The position numbers and the translations under genes were made by a program. 64,000 nt of DNA, taken from assembly GCA_937888775.1 (NCBI GenBank), contig CALAQT010000036.1, positions 1 to 64,000 on the forward strand. Reading direction: 5' to 3'. A model generated the notes under the pieces. It had not been told where the DNA came from. It saw only the letters and a program-made list of their open reading frames with translations, and made no database searches. The DNA comes from an uncultured Actinomycetes bacterium (lineage in GTDB: Bacteria; Actinomycetota; Thermoleophilia; Solirubrobacterales; Solirubrobacteraceae). Shown piece after piece: positions 29,470 to 36,765 of the stretch (its first letter is position 1; the number at the start of each line of letters is the position of its first letter).

Positions 29470-31650
29470 ATGGCTTACGCATTAGTCGCAGCGGGGGCTG
29501 CCTCACAGGGTGGAAGTGGTGTGGCCATCACTCCAGCCTTTGGAGCTACGACTGGAGCGGGTCACCTACTGGTACTGGTGCTAATGGGAGGTAGTGCTAG
29601 CACCCTCATACCCCACCCAAGTGGCGTAACTGGGTGGACTCAATTAGCGGCAGTAGGGGGTTCGCAGAATTGGGTGCAAATATATGTCAAGTTAGCAGCT
29701 GGGGGTGATCTTCCACCCACGATAGCTGGGCTAACGTCCCAATACCTCACAGGCAAGCTATACGAGTTCTCTGGTAATCCCAGCAGTCTTACAGGAATAC
29801 TCGACAATTCATTCGACACGGGTACGTGGACTGTCAGTCCACACACTGGGGGTGCGGGTAGCAAGGATGTTGCAGTTGGAGAACTCACCATATATGGTGT
29901 GTCGACTGCAAATGCGTCATCGGTGAATAGGATTGTTACGAGTACGTTGGCCAATGCCTCTGCTGTTGAGGTAAGTGGACCTGGGACCGCTATCGCTCAC
30001 TACGATATCGGCTATGGCATAGCCACCAGTAATACATCGGGCGAGTCACTTACGACTACCCTCACCAATACTGTGGTTGAGGCAGCATCGGCTGCTGTCA
30101 CCTTGCATCTGCCGACCGTCGCGCTCAGCAGGACCGCCGCTGACTCGGTCTCGGTCACCGATGCCGCTAGCGCCAACGTCGGGCTTCATCCAACCGCGGC
30201 AGACTCGGTCAGCGTCAGCGACGCCGCTAGCGCCAACATCGGGCGCCATCCCACAGTAGCCGACAGCGTGTCGGTTTCTGACAGCGCGAAGGCCAACATC
30301 GGGCGCCATCCAACCGCGGCAGACTCGGTCAGCGTCAGTGACGCCGTCAGCGGCAACGTCGCACGCCATCCAACCGCGGCAGACAGCGTGTCGGTCTCTG
30401 ACGCCACTGCCGCTGGAAGTGGCGTGCGTCCTCGCACGGCAGTCGACAGCGTGTCGGTTTCTGACGCCGTCAGCGGCAACATCGCGCGGCCGGTGACCGC
30501 CCTAGACAGCGTGTCGGTCGCTGACGCCGCTGTCTCTGGAAGTGGCGTGCGCCCTCGCACGGCAGTCGACAGCATCAGCGTCAGCGACGCCGTTAGCGGT
30601 AATGTCGCGCGGCCCGTGACAGCGGCCGACAGCGCGTCGGTCTCGGACAGTGCGCAGGCCAACGTCGCGCGTCCGGTGACCGCAGACGACAGTCTCTCGG
30701 TCACCGATGGGGCTGCGGAATATGGAACGGGTCCGAGGACCGCTATAGACAGCGTGTCGGTCGGTGACGCCGCTAGCGGTAACGTCGTGCGCCCGGTAAC
30801 TGCCGCCGACAACCTATCGGTATCTGACACCGCCGCAGAACACGAGACAGGGTCTCGAACCGCAGTCGACAACATCAACGTTAGCGACGCCACGAGCGCC
30901 AACGTCGCGCGGCTGGTGATCGCGGTCGACAGTCTGTCCGTCAGCGACTCAACCGCTGACCACGGCGCCTACTCACGGACGGCGCCTGACGTTGTCTCTA
31001 TCGGGGATAGCGTCTCGACTCGAACCTCCGCATCAGGCAACGCGGTCGACGTGGTGCTGGTCAGTGATACGACTGGAGCGAGGGTAACCCTCCGGTCGCA
31101 GGCCTCCGACTCATGCTCGATCGCGGACTCGGCAACCTCCATCACCCCGCATGGACGTGGAGCGAGCGACACCGTGTCCGTAACAGACTCGGCAACGCGC
31201 AACGCCCAGTCCTTCATACGCAGCTCTGGAGACGGCTTCTCGATTCTGGACTTCGCGGGCTCGGTTGCGCTTACCTCGGTGAGCGCGAATGATTCGATCT
31301 CGGTCTCTGATGCCGTGGCCGCCAGAGCGACCTACTCCAGGGGCGCCTCGGATGGCTGGAGCGTCTCCGACTACGTCAGCAGCGTGGCGAACACCCACAC
31401 GGCGGCCGACACGGTGGTTGTGTTCTCATCTGCGTCGACCCTCACGCAGCTCAATGTCACGGCCTTTGACTTCGTCGTCATCGCGGACTGGACGAGCGGG
31501 ATCGCCGCCCAGCATCCCGGCGTTCTGGTCGGCCAGGTCAAGGGCACTCGCTCGACCGCTACCGTGGGCGGCGCGCGCTTGACGACGACGACCTCGCCCG
31601 CAGGTAGTCTGCGGAGCATCACAACGCAGGAGGGAGAGCTAGTCCCATGA
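29470..31650 (+). CDS. Repeat-rich adhesin-like virion protein
   Basis: Encodes 726 residues. Residues 1-215 are an all-beta domain, and residues 216-670 consist of about twenty repeats of roughly 20 residues around a core like ADSVSVSDAASGNV, varied by position. Such repeats form extended beta rods. The first 600 nt are visibly more A/T-rich than the neighbours, with TTA and other rare codons. The gene has no strong ribosome-binding site. It may be a head or neck fibre that holds the virion to surfaces. Function is inferred from repeats and location. Confidence 0.75.
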   Translation: MAYALVAAGAASQGGSGVAITPAFGATTGAGHLLVLVLMGGSASTLIPHPSGVTGWTQLAAVGGSQNWVQIYVKLAAGGDLPPTIAGLTSQYLTGKLYEFSGNPSSLTGILDNSFDTGTWTVSPHTGGAGSKDVAVGELTIYGVSTANASSVNRIVTSTLANASAVEVSGPGTAIAHYDIGYGIATSNTSGESLTTTLTNTVVEAASAAVTLHLPTVALSRTAADSVSVTDAASANVGLHPTAADSVSVSDAASANIGRHPTVADSVSVSDSAKANIGRHPTAADSVSVSDAVSGNVARHPTAADSVSVSDATAAGSGVRPRTAVDSVSVSDAVSGNIARPVTALDSVSVADAAVSGSGVRPRTAVDSISVSDAVSGNVARPVTAADSASVSDSAQANVARPVTADDSLSVTDGAAEYGTGPRTAIDSVSVGDAASGNVVRPVTAADNLSVSDTAAEHETGSRTAVDNINVSDATSANVARLVIAVDSLSVSDSTADHGAYSRTAPDVVSIGDSVSTRTSASGNAVDVVLVSDTTGARVTLRSQASDSCSIADSATSITPHGRGASDTVSVTDSATRNAQSFIRSSGDGFSILDFAGSVALTSVSANDSISVSDAVAARATYSRGASDGWSVSDYVSSVANTHTAADTVVVFSSASTLTQLNVTAFDFVVIADWTSGIAAQHPGVLVGQVKGTRSTATVGGARLTTTTSPAGSLRSITTQEGELVP
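30115..31490 (+). repeat. About twenty 60-bp-class coding repeats
   Basis: The sequence repeats with a period of about 60 nt (some units 63), each carrying GACAGCGTGTCGGTC or a variant. The copies are most similar from 30115 to 30950 and drift later, which suggests expansion from one end. Confidence 0.8.
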
Positions 31651-32534
31651 GTTTGATCCTCGGAGAGATCGCCACCGTCAACGCCCAGGTCAAGGACGCC
31701 AACAAGAACTTGGTCGATCCCACGACGATCTCGTTCTCGATCACTGACCCCACCGGCGCCGAGGCCACGCCGACTCCCGCCCACGACGGGCTCGGGCACT
31801 ACCACGTGAATGTCATGATGAGCGCCACCGGCACGTGGCGCTACCGCTGGATCACGACCGGCATCGTCGCCCCCTTCGAGGGCACGCTTGAGGTCGAGTC
31901 CATCTACGAGGGCGCCGTCACCGATCTGCGCGACCTGCGCGTCCTGGTACCCGCTTGTCGTCGAGCGATCGATGGGCCGATGGCGACCTCGCCGGACGCT
32001 CCGAGCACCACCCTGGACGACCGCGCCGTACTCGCGCTGCTGGCCGACTCGACCGCGTCGATGATCCTCAACTCGGTGGGCAACGCCGCCTTCGGCTATC
32101 AGCTCTTGCCGACAGCGCGCGATCCGTTCTACAAGGCGCCGGTGGCCTGGGCGACCGACACAGAGCGCAGCCCCGCCGCGGACGCAGCCATCCTCTCCCA
32201 AGCCGCCCTTGACCACTACTTCTGGCTCATCAGGATCCTCAAGGTCAGTGAGACGATGAAGAACGAGGCGCAGGAGTGGACCTACGCGATCTCGGCCAAC
32301 GTCATCAGCGCGTGGGTCAAGTACCTGATCGACAACCGCGATCGAGCGATCGCCTCGCTCCAGGTCATCAACGCGCCGCTGGATGTCTACATCTCGCTGG
32401 TGGCCGAGCGCGATCGCCTCGCGGCTTCATGGCTTGAGCCCTGGGTGGCCGAGGTCGGCGCCCCCGTGCCTTACGTCGGCGGCGGCGGCTCAGGTCCGCT
32501 CGAATACGACTACCGCTTCAACACCTGGGGCTAA
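31647..32534 (+). CDS. Head-to-tail region protein with Ig-like N-terminus
   Basis: Encodes 295 residues; GGAGGGAG lies before the ATG, which overlaps the repeat gene. Residues 1-95 look like an Ig-like or macroglobulin-like beta domain (GEIATVNAQVKDANKNLVD, then GHYHVNVMMSATGTWRYRW). Residues 95-295 are helical with a Gly-rich end (YVGGGGSGPLEYDYRFN). By position it may be a connector or head-completion factor; this is not certain. Confidence 0.7.
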   Translation: MSLILGEIATVNAQVKDANKNLVDPTTISFSITDPTGAEATPTPAHDGLGHYHVNVMMSATGTWRYRWITTGIVAPFEGTLEVESIYEGAVTDLRDLRVLVPACRRAIDGPMATSPDAPSTTLDDRAVLALLADSTASMILNSVGNAAFGYQLLPTARDPFYKAPVAWATDTERSPAADAAILSQAALDHYFWLIRILKVSETMKNEAQEWTYAISANVISAWVKYLIDNRDRAIASLQVINAPLDVYISLVAERDRLAASWLEPWVAEVGAPVPYVGGGGSGPLEYDYRFNTWG

Positions 32535-32547
32535 GGAGGAGATCAAG

Positions 32548-32754
32548 ATGACCGAGTTTCCATACGGGCGCCTGGCAGCCATCGAGAATGCACTAGGTGG
32601 TCGTGCGGCTGTTGCGGCAGCCTTCCTGGCGCACGAGACCCTCGTGGGTAGTCGTGGACCTGCTGGTGCTCGTGGACCTGCTGGTGCTGATGGAGCTGCG
32701 GGCGTTTGGGCTGGATCCAGCATTGCCAGACGGTTCAGGCGTTATGTATCCTGA
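32548..32754 (+). CDS. Short collagen-like fibre protein, possibly frameshifted N-terminal half
   Basis: AAGGAGGAG precedes the ATG. It has 68 residues; the middle is a Gly-x-y run (GSRGPAGARGPAGADGAAG) typical of phage fibre stalks. The frame then turns into a basic tail (IARRFRRYVS) and stops at 32754, overlapping the ATG at 32744 of the next frame. The normal plan (stalk plus globular head) is split between two frames here. Confidence 0.65.
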   Translation: MTEFPYGRLAAIENALGGRAAVAAAFLAHETLVGSRGPAGARGPAGADGAAGVWAGSSIARRFRRYVS

Positions 32755-33076
32755 TGTTTGGATCCAGGCACCGGACCCGACCAAGGCATACCTCTTGCAT
32801 GTCTTCATCATCGTGAAGGCGAACGCTAGTACAGGGTTCTCTGCACAGTTTGCGCTCAACATGAGTCTGCTCGCTGAGCACTCTGACGCTGACAACATAC
32901 TCCTCAACCCCAAGTGGCTTGCCAATGCTGATTCTGGACAAGCAGACGACGCAACTGGGACAGAGTTCGACACTACTCGGACGGTCCTGGTTCCAGTGGG
33001 GGGCTACGTGCAGCCGAACCTCTACCTGACGAATGCCACTTGCCAACTAACGCGGCGCTGGCAGGCGCTTAGCTAG
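32744..33076 (+). CDS. Fibre head-domain-like protein (possible C-terminal half of 32548 gene)
   Basis: The ATG at 32744 has no ribosome-binding site. Its frame (110 residues) gives a beta-rich domain beginning MYPDVWIQAPDPTKAYLLHV and FIIVKANASTGFSAQF. The upstream collagen-like frame ends only 10 nt after the start. Together they look like one collagen-plus-head protein separated by a +1 frameshift. Translational coupling through the overlap is an alternative. Composition is more A/T-rich than the neighbours. Confidence 0.55.
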   Translation: MYPDVWIQAPDPTKAYLLHVFIIVKANASTGFSAQFALNMSLLAEHSDADNILLNPKWLANADSGQADDATGTEFDTTRTVLVPVGGYVQPNLYLTNATCQLTRRWQALS

Positions 33077-33090
33077 GGTAGGTGTTGGAA

Positions 33091-33798
33091 ATGATGCTTG
33101 GAATTAGCAAGAGGCGTCGAGGGGATCACAAACCCGATCCGACCGAGAACGTCCTCGGTTACGTTGACGCAGCGGTCCAGCGCCAGGATGACCTGCGGAT
33201 GCAGCAAAGTAGGCATATCCGGCAGTTGATGAAGATGCGATCCAAGCACGCTGATGGGATGCGCGTAGCGGAGGCGGCTCGCATCAACGCGATCCGCTCC
33301 GTGGACGTGACTGCCGTCCAGCAGGCCGCTTCCGTTGCTGACATGCGGGCTAACACGTTGGCGGCACAGGTGGGCACGTCGGCCGAGGCCCTGCGTACAC
33401 AGGTGCAGGATGCCGCCACCGCCGCGGCCATCGCACTCACTGCCGCCCTGTCACCGATCCAGACCGACGTGGCAGACTTGCGCAAGACACAGTACGAGCA
33501 GCAGGGCAGCAAGGCGCATAGCGTGGAGGAGCGTGAGGTTCTCGGCGGTCAGGCGCCCTGGATCATGCTTGGTGTGGCTATAGCCGGTGTTGTCGGCGCC
33601 GTCATAGTCAGTCAGATCGGACAGCTTCGTCGTTCTGCGGCCATAGCCGTAGGTCAGCGAGAGCGTGTAGTCGAGACTCGTGCCGTCAGTAACTCCCGGT
33701 CTGGATGGGCGATCGTCGCTGTCGCCATCGCCGCGATGTTCGCCTCGGTGGTCCTCGGTATCGCCGCCCTCGGTGTCACGTTGATCCTTCATGGATGA
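33091..33798 (+). CDS. Coiled-coil protein with two C-terminal membrane helices
   Basis: Encodes 235 residues from ATG 33091 (GTG 33082 is an alternative). Residues 15-150 are a long coiled coil with YVDAAVQRQDDLRMQQSRH and ARINAIRSVDVTAVQQAAS. Two hydrophobic segments follow (about 155-177 and 205-232). Proteins of this layout occur near tail genes of actinophages; a role in DNA ejection or a membrane-tail contact is conceivable. Not demonstrated. Confidence 0.7.
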   Translation: MMLGISKRRRGDHKPDPTENVLGYVDAAVQRQDDLRMQQSRHIRQLMKMRSKHADGMRVAEAARINAIRSVDVTAVQQAASVADMRANTLAAQVGTSAEALRTQVQDAATAAAIALTAALSPIQTDVADLRKTQYEQQGSKAHSVEEREVLGGQAPWIMLGVAIAGVVGAVIVSQIGQLRRSAAIAVGQRERVVETRAVSNSRSGWAIVAVAIAAMFASVVLGIAALGVTLILHG

Positions 33799-33801
33799 GA
33801 G

Positions 33802-34386
33802 ATGACCACCTTCCGCTGCTTCTGGCTGGAGCCCACCGGCCGCGCCGCTCAGTCGGTCCTGGTCGACTGCTCGGCCTGTAATCACTACACCCGGCGCGAC
33901 CTGGGTGAGGTCCCCTTCTCCGAGGGCGAACCACGGACATCCTGGAGCGAGTTCGACTGGCCCACGGCTTGTGAGAAGTGCGGCCACGTCTTTGAGTTCG
34001 ACAACGAGGACTGGCGCTCCAGCAAGCGCGAAGCGATCCTTCGCCGCGTCGACACCGGCGAGGTCGGAACGGTCGACAGCTTCGGTCCCGGCGCGATGTG
34101 GGACGCCACGTGGATGGGCCGCAAGGGGCCTGACGGCCGCTCACTCGTCGTGCGTCTCCCTGGTGACCACGATTGGCACGTCGACTCGATCTGCGCCAAC
34201 TGCAACATGCGCGAGGTCGAGCACCAATGCTGGCAGCGTGAAGGCGAGGTCCCCAACGTCACGATCGTGGGCGGTCCTCCAGGTCACGCTGGCGGTGGGT
34301 CGGTGTGGGCCGACTCGCCAGACGGCTGGCACGGCTTCCTCAAGCGTGGCTATCTGCAAGAGGCCACCGATCCGGAGCCACCATGA
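33802..34386 (+). CDS. Zinc-binding protein in the neck gene cluster
   Basis: Encodes 194 residues. The N-terminal part has DCSACNHY and ACEKCGHVFEF, a four-Cys zinc ribbon; a later CANCNMRE with HQCW suggests a second. The C-terminal region is Gly/Trp-rich. Position between connector genes suggests a virion or assembly factor, but no family is recognised. Confidence 0.7.
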   Translation: MTTFRCFWLEPTGRAAQSVLVDCSACNHYTRRDLGEVPFSEGEPRTSWSEFDWPTACEKCGHVFEFDNEDWRSSKREAILRRVDTGEVGTVDSFGPGAMWDATWMGRKGPDGRSLVVRLPGDHDWHVDSICANCNMREVEHQCWQREGEVPNVTIVGGPPGHAGGGSVWADSPDGWHGFLKRGYLQEATDPEPP

Positions 34387-34916
34387 GCGTCACTCCAGAC
34401 TTCGCAGGGTTCGAGGAAGGTCAGCGGCGCCTGCTCAAGACCTTCGGGCGCGACGTGCGCTTCTATGGCCCCGCAGCGGTCATCTATGACTCGGGGATAC
34501 CGAGCAGTGCGTTCGACGACGAGGGGATCCCGCTCGACCCGCTCGCCAGCGGCGCCGTGCAGAACGAGGCCAACGTGGAGCTGGCGGGCCTCACGGTCGT
34601 CGCCAGCGCCCACTGCAACGTCGTCTTCAAGCCGCTCCAAACCTCGATCCTGCGTCGCGACCAGTCCGTCGAGCAGGAGATCGGTCTGCGCAGTGGGCTC
34701 AACCGGGACCTCATCCTGAACCCCGAGGACGCCGTGTTGGCCAGTGGGGCGACGCACTTCCAGATCGGCACCTTCGCTCGTGACGACGATGGGGACGTGA
34801 TCGAGCCCGAGCAGTGGACGCCCGATACGACCAGGATGTTCAGGATCAGCGAGACCGCCCCCGACACCTTCGGTCCCGTGCAGCGGTTCATCGTCTACGG
34901 ACAGGTTGTGGAATGA
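34383..34916 (+). CDS. Probable head-completion / stopper protein
   Basis: Encodes 177 residues, ATGA-coupled. The protein is beta-rich with a central hydrophobic strand (GLTVVASAHCNVVFKPL) and no Cys cluster. The position between the connector region and the tail-completion gene fits a head-closure protein. Assignment is by context. Confidence 0.65.
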   Translation: MSVTPDFAGFEEGQRRLLKTFGRDVRFYGPAAVIYDSGIPSSAFDDEGIPLDPLASGAVQNEANVELAGLTVVASAHCNVVFKPLQTSILRRDQSVEQEIGLRSGLNRDLILNPEDAVLASGATHFQIGTFARDDDGDVIEPEQWTPDTTRMFRISETAPDTFGPVQRFIVYGQVVE

Positions 34917-34987
34917 GCGACAGGTCCACAGATAACGGTGAACTAAACGGCGAGCGATCGCTGTCACTTCAAGGAGGTCCGCGATGA
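34913..34987 (+). CDS. 24-residue possible microprotein
   Basis: ATG 34913 overlaps the previous stop and the frame ends overlapping the next ATG (34984). It encodes a GAGCGATCG copy (34952-34960). It may be a translational-coupling leader, since the next gene has its own AAGGAGG. Weak evidence as a gene. Confidence 0.3.
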   Translation: MSDRSTDNGELNGERSLSLQGGPR

Positions 34988-35478
34988 TCGATCGTGAGAC
35001 GGTGATCGAGAGATCAACCGAGCTGTTCATCCGCAACCAGCTCTTCAACGTCCGTGGCTATCCACAGGGCGGTCGCCGCGGCATCACCTTCCTCGATACC
35101 TACCCCGATAACAAGCGCATGGAGCGCGCGCTGGACTCCAACTACGTGGCGATCGGGTGGTCGACCGACGACGGCGGCAAGCAGGCCGAGCTGGGCTCAT
35201 CGCTCAAGCGACGGCTCTACACCTTCGACTTCTACGTGTTCGGGATCTCTCGGGTCTGGGGAAAGAACCTGGCCAGCGTGATCCGGTTCTCGGCCGAGAG
35301 CGACCAGGTGATCCCACTCGTCGATCCGGCCGACCCCACGAAGGTGATCGGACACGTCGATGTCGACTACTGCTCTGCCCAGCAGCGCGTGAGCGCCACG
35401 CCGCGGCCGTGGGAGGAGAACGTCTGGATCGTGCGCCTGCGTCTGGAGGACTTCTACAGCTCGGCGCTCGGTGGCTGA
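34984..35478 (+). CDS. Probable tail-completion protein
   Basis: Encodes 164 residues with AAGGAGG before the ATG. Mixed alpha/beta with strands (RRLYTFDFYVFGISRVWGKN, NVWIVRLRLEDFYS) as in tail-terminator or completion proteins. It lies just before the neck and tail tube genes. Assignment is by context and fold-like composition. Confidence 0.65.
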   Translation: MIDRETVIERSTELFIRNQLFNVRGYPQGGRRGITFLDTYPDNKRMERALDSNYVAIGWSTDDGGKQAELGSSLKRRLYTFDFYVFGISRVWGKNLASVIRFSAESDQVIPLVDPADPTKVIGHVDVDYCSAQQRVSATPRPWEENVWIVRLRLEDFYSSALGG

Positions 35479-36206
35479 TGTCGATTGGAGCGCCAGGTGC
35501 CACGGATATAGCGTTCGCCTATCTGGTCACCCCGGACATCCCTGAGATCGTCACGGGGCTCGCGCGGATTCAGACGCTCGCACTAGAGGTCGGCTTCCCC
35601 GCGGTGCGCGAGAAGGCCACGGTCATCCTCACCGACATGCTGAACGCGATCAACGGCGTCGCCACCCGGTTCACCGCTATCTCCGAGGAAGAGATCGTCA
35701 AGGTGCTGCACGCCACCCACACCGCCAGCCGTCCGACGCGCGGCGATCTGGAGACGCACATCATCTCGGCGCCGGGGCCGTTCGGTAGCGTCAAGATCGC
35801 GCTGATCTCCGAGCTGGACAAGATCATCAACCCCGAGGGGTACGGCACCTTCTGGCGCGCACAGGAGTACGGCACCGGCAAGGAGGGCGTGCCCCAGCAG
35901 TCTGGCCGCTTCCTCTATGGAGTCTTTGACCCGAGCGGTACTCGACCCGACTCCAGCCAGCGCGGACTCAACGTGGGCCGCGACCAGGCCTTCTTTCCCG
36001 GGCCGGGTGGTGGACCGGGAGAGATCAACGTCGAGCTACCGGGCCGCCACTTCCTACGCGACGGGTCGCTAGCCGCGGGCGAGCGCTACAAGATCGCGAT
36101 GGGAGAGATCAGCAAGACGACCGGCGACGCGCTGAGCAAGCTCGCCGCCGAGGTTCGTGCCGAAGCCCAGCGGGTCATCCTCGTGCGCGGGATCATCTCA
36201 GCCTAG
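35478..36206 (+). CDS. Minor tail or tail-completion protein
   Basis: Encodes 242 residues, TGATG-coupled. Begins with a helical region and has a central beta part (LISELDKIINPEGYGTFWRA). HK97 gp10-like neck and tail proteins have similar size and context, but no signature is visible. The leftward HNH-like gene overlaps its last bases. Confidence 0.65.
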   Translation: MSIGAPGATDIAFAYLVTPDIPEIVTGLARIQTLALEVGFPAVREKATVILTDMLNAINGVATRFTAISEEEIVKVLHATHTASRPTRGDLETHIISAPGPFGSVKIALISELDKIINPEGYGTFWRAQEYGTGKEGVPQQSGRFLYGVFDPSGTRPDSSQRGLNVGRDQAFFPGPGGGPGEINVELPGRHFLRDGSLAAGERYKIAMGEISKTTGDALSKLAAEVRAEAQRVILVRGIISA

Positions 36207-36417
36207 CCTCCATGTGGGCGTCGTTGACGCAGGCGCGCTGGCCGCACTGCATCTTGACGATCTCGCCGGGTTGTAACGGACGGCGCCTCTGCTCATAGAT
36301 CACGCGCCGCGCGAGCTTGACCTTGCCCTCGAACTTCATCACGGGGTAGCCGCGTGGCGTGGTGGCGCCCCGCCAGATATGACATCCCAGCGGGCCAGTG
36401 ATCTCGATCGGGCTCAC
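36193..36417 (-). CDS. Short HNH-like protein, leftward and possibly degenerate
   Basis: Encodes 74 residues from a GTG at 36417. The pattern GCHIWRGATTPRGYPVM, a helix with ARRVIYEQRR, and GQRACVNDAHM resembles the C-terminal half of homing HNH proteins, whose last part is C-N-P-x-H-C/L. In the first metal-binding position a Lys (IVKMQCGQ) replaces the usual His, so nuclease activity is doubtful. Embedded against the direction of the late genes, it is likely an inserted selfish gene. There is no ribosome-binding site. Confidence 0.55.
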   Translation of the reverse strand: MSPIEITGPLGCHIWRGATTPRGYPVMKFEGKVKLARRVIYEQRRRPLQPGEIVKMQCGQRACVNDAHMEARLR

Positions 36418-36440
36418 GGTTGTAACACTTTACCGTGAGC
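36412..36440. promoter_or_regulatory. 9-bp inverted repeat in a divergent gap
   Basis: GCTCACGGT (36412-36420) and ACCGTGAGC (36432-36440) are perfect inverted repeats around TGTAACACTTT, overlapping the start of the leftward gene. The inner TGTAACA is shared with the left-block palindrome (493-499). It could be an operator or RNA hairpin. Confidence 0.5.
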
Positions 36441-36451
36441 GATCGGCGGCT

Positions 36452-36462
36452 CGTAGATTACG
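36452..36462. promoter_or_regulatory. CGTAGATTACG motif, copy D
   Basis: Intergenic, 34 nt before the gene at 36496. A GAGCGATCG word (36437-36445) lies 6 nt upstream. With the inverted repeat at 36412-36440, this makes the gap the densest cluster of candidate control sites in the late region. Confidence 0.5.
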
Positions 36463-36495
36463 TAGTGGCACGGCTCGTCAAGCGCGAGAACAGGC

Positions 36496-36759
36496 ATGGA
36501 TCCCTCAGAGTTCGTCGACATAAGGACTAGGCGCTACATGGCGCAGGCGTTGGAGGAGTTCGAGCGAGACATTGAACGGCCGCTACGCGCGGCCGTATCA
36601 CGTGAGCCCGGACGCCCCGACATCGCCGCGATCCTCAGCAGCGTCGAAGGCGTCAAGCGGACATTCCGCAAGAAGCTCCAGGCGCTCGGGTCGGACTGCA
36701 AAGACCTGATGGATGAGGGGATTCAGATCAATGGCTTCGAGCCCGTCATCAGGAGGTAG
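36496..36759 (+). CDS. 87-residue helical protein before the tail tube gene
   Basis: Encodes 87 residues, charged and helical, with an Arg-rich N-terminus (FVDIRTRRYMAQALEEFERD) and a helix that ends CKDLMDEG. No family is recognised. It is the first rightward gene after the CGTAGATTACG copy D. Confidence 0.65.
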   Translation: MDPSEFVDIRTRRYMAQALEEFERDIERPLRAAVSREPGRPDIAAILSSVEGVKRTFRKKLQALGSDCKDLMDEGIQINGFEPVIRR

Positions 36760-36765
36760 ATTCAC

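Noticed and set aside
30115..31490. Tandem repeats considered as a possible CRISPR array
   Set aside because: The repeats are in-frame coding units without spacers of unrelated sequence; no cas genes are present.
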